A stretch of DNA of 64,000 nucleotides from Citrus sinensis (Eukaryota > Streptophyta > Magnoliopsida > Sapindales > Rutaceae), in NCBI RefSeq assembly GCF_022201045.2, contig NC_068556.1, positions 3,264,001 to 3,328,000 on the forward strand. Reading direction: 5' to 3'. Below are positions 62,257 to 64,000 of this stretch, piece after piece (position 1 is the stretch's first letter; each line of letters starts with the position of its first letter). The notes beneath the pieces were generated by a model. The model did no database searches. It was not told where the DNA came from and saw only the letters and a program-made list of their open reading frames with translations. Position numbers and translations under genes: made by a program.

Positions 62257-62670
62257 ATGGCCTCTCGCTACAGAGCTCTATCCAAATCAACCCATTTTCT
62301 CCTAAAATCTACCCTCACCAAACCTACGCTTAAACCAAACCCCTTACCTTCGCTCCTCTCCACTCGCTCTTCTCCCACATTCTCAAGGTAAATTTTTTAA
62401 ACCAAATTTCATGCGCATCTCAATTTTATCTAAAATTTGAAAACTTCTACTGCTGTAACTTTAGTGGGTTCTTTTCAAAATGTAATTTTTGTTATTGTTG
62501 AGTTTTCTTTGAATTTCAGGTCTGTTCATCAACTGGGTTGTCTTCAGTCTCTGCTGCCTCTTCACTCAGCGGTTTCTTCAGCTAGGCTAACATCCTGCCT
62601 TGGTATTGATTCAACGAGTTCGAGGTCGTTGTCTCAGGGTATGCTCTGCAGTGCAAACCCAGGAGTTTGA
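62257..62670 (+). CDS. NFD6-like small organelle protein
   Basis: Similar to NUCLEAR FUSION DEFECTIVE 6, a small mitochondrial or plastid protein needed for polar-nuclei fusion in the Arabidopsis embryo sac. Two exons, 62257-62387 and 62520-62670, give 93 residues. The first 45 residues are rich in Ser, Thr, Lys, Arg and Pro with no acids, as in an organelle presequence. The family signature LGCLQSLLPLHSAVSSARLT is followed by SCLGIDSTSSRSLSQG and a short tail. Genes of this family often have alternative 3' exons after SLSQ. Here CAGG/GTATGC at about 62636-62644 could act as an alternative donor, which would remove the GMLCSANPGV tail. Confidence 0.85.
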
Positions 62671-64000
62671 TATTCTCCAAATCTTTTGTGTTTTGTATCT
62701 GTAAGCTACCTTTTTTTTCCTCTAAAAATTGAATGTTTCTTATTAGCCTTTAAATGCATTTTGTTTGTTCTCTTTGTTTCAAAGTTAACATGCGGATGAG
62801 ATTAACATTCAAGTTTTCCTGCTTTAACCTAGTCCTTATCAGATAAACTTCCTAACCCGCATAATAATTTTTGCCTGACACCTTTTTTCCCAAGTAAATT
62901 GGGAAAATTAAAGGAGAAGTTATCATTCTGTTTTGTTGCTAAGATTGAGGATAGACTAAATATTTATTGCCTCTTGAAATGCCTGAACACCTAATTTGGA
63001 AAATGGCCCTGATGTACAATCTAAGAATCATTCTCAGCTAGGAATTTTTTCTGTTGCTGTTTGATTTATGCCGCGGAGCAAAACTTTTTTGGTGATTTTT
63101 TTGATAAAGAAGCAAAACTTTTAGTGATAGATGCATATATGAGAATGATTTATATGTCTATTGATAATTTTACACATTAGTAATCCATTGATTTTCCTGT
63201 ATTGTGCCCGGTAGGAGGGAAATGAGGGGAGGGATTGAAATTAGACAAAATTAAGGAATGTGTTATTAAGTGTATTCGTGGGAGCTTGCAAGTGATTTTT
63301 CTTTACTGTGTTTTCCTTGTCATCCTGAGTGAATGATACAAAGAGGAAGCAATGGCAATTGACAATTTTTTTTGTTTGAAAGTGAATGATACAAAGAGGA
63401 AGCAATGGCAATTGACAATTTTTTTTTTTGAAAAAAAAAAGGCAATTGACATCTTCTTTGGATAATCTAATAGTTGCATCAGATACCAAATATTCTTTAT
63501 TAATTGTATTATCACAATGCAGTTGATCCTTTGTACAGGTGCTTGAGATTTGTTGCTGAACTTTATCAACGTCAGCAATAGTTTTCCTTTTTCGTCTTTT
63601 TGAATATTCATGTATTTTCTGCTTATGCTGTCACCACTAGTTCTTTCTTAAAAAATATATTGATTTTCTTGGGATGGCAACCCAGGAAAATGTTGCATAT
63701 GTGATTCGAACTCTGCTGTTTATTTTTTGTGACCTTATTCAGTTCTTTACCTTTGCTGAGTTACAGAGAGAGAGAAAGTGTCAAATGTGAGTGATGTACA
63801 TTGCACAAACTTACCTTTATATGTCAAAAGGGAATTGTTAGAAGCTTGTAAGTAAGACTGATTGAGGACAAACAACAGATTGTGTTGTGTTGAAGTCTTG
63901 GGGAACGTCTATGGTTTAATGTGCAGACTCCAGCATTTTGTGATTTACAGTGTGTATCATTCCCTTGTACATACAAGCAATTGGCATGTGTAAGCAACAG
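62671..64000 (+). other. Downstream region or 3' introns of NFD6-like gene
   Basis: No separate gene was supported. A 53-bp tandem duplication lies at 63328-63433. A possible alternative terminal exon of the NFD6-like gene begins at 63927 after GTGCAG. The window ends here, so the gene end cannot be fixed. Confidence 0.4.
63328..63433. repeat. 53-bp tandem duplication
   Basis: AGTGAATGATACAAAGAGGA begins both copies (63328 and 63381), and both end in GGCAATTGACAATTTTTTTT-like runs. A third partial GGCAATTGACA follows near 63441. Confidence 0.9.

Noticed and set aside
1-64000. CRISPR arrays, bacterial operons, rRNA genes
   Set aside because: None were found; the direct repeats present are microsatellites or local tandem duplications in plant nuclear DNA.

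Overview
The window is nuclear DNA from a flowering plant. It is AT-rich, has short GT-AG introns, many small transposon relics, and genes whose closest recognisable relatives are those of eudicots such as Arabidopsis. A woody rosid such as Citrus would fit, but the species was not established. All calls were made by reading the sequence; no database search was run.

Region 1 (1-15.5 kb) is gene-poor and repeat-rich and leads to one gene on the plus strand: a six-exon carotenoid cleavage dioxygenase 8 (CCD8, strigolactone synthesis). A decayed copy of CCD8 exon 4 lies about 11 kb upstream at 632-823. The intervening DNA holds two related inverted-repeat elements and several tandem duplications. 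One of these is a 54-bp duplication just upstream of the CCD8 TATA box.

Region 2 (16-25.6 kb) holds a dead LINE with a second element nested in it, then a YebC/TACO1-type organelle translation factor gene (minus strand) with a MITE just past its stop codon, then a decayed PPR gene.

Region 3 (27.6-49.7 kb) is the gene-dense part: an F-box/LRR gene (minus), an UNC-13/PATROL1-like exocytosis gene (plus), the nucleoporin gene NUP85 (minus, 18 exons) and an RCC1-repeat gene (minus). A Mutator-like foldback element carrying a perfect E2F-type site lies at 31945-32558.

Region 4 (50-64 kb) holds a divergent GDSL-type protein (minus), a Harbinger-like 1.1-kb element, an acidic gene remnant, a 5'-truncated LINE with target-site duplication, a SWIM/RING protein (minus), peptidyl-tRNA hydrolase 2 (plus) and an NFD6-like small organelle protein (plus).

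The genes are ordinary, independently transcribed plant genes and do not form a pathway cluster. The YebC and UNC-13-like pair appears to be conserved in order with Arabidopsis chromosome 2. The observations most worth checking are the duplicated palindromes in the CCD8 promoter, the apparent U12-type intron with a GG terminus in the RCC1 gene, the E2F site carried by the Mutator-like element, and the CCD8 exon relic.
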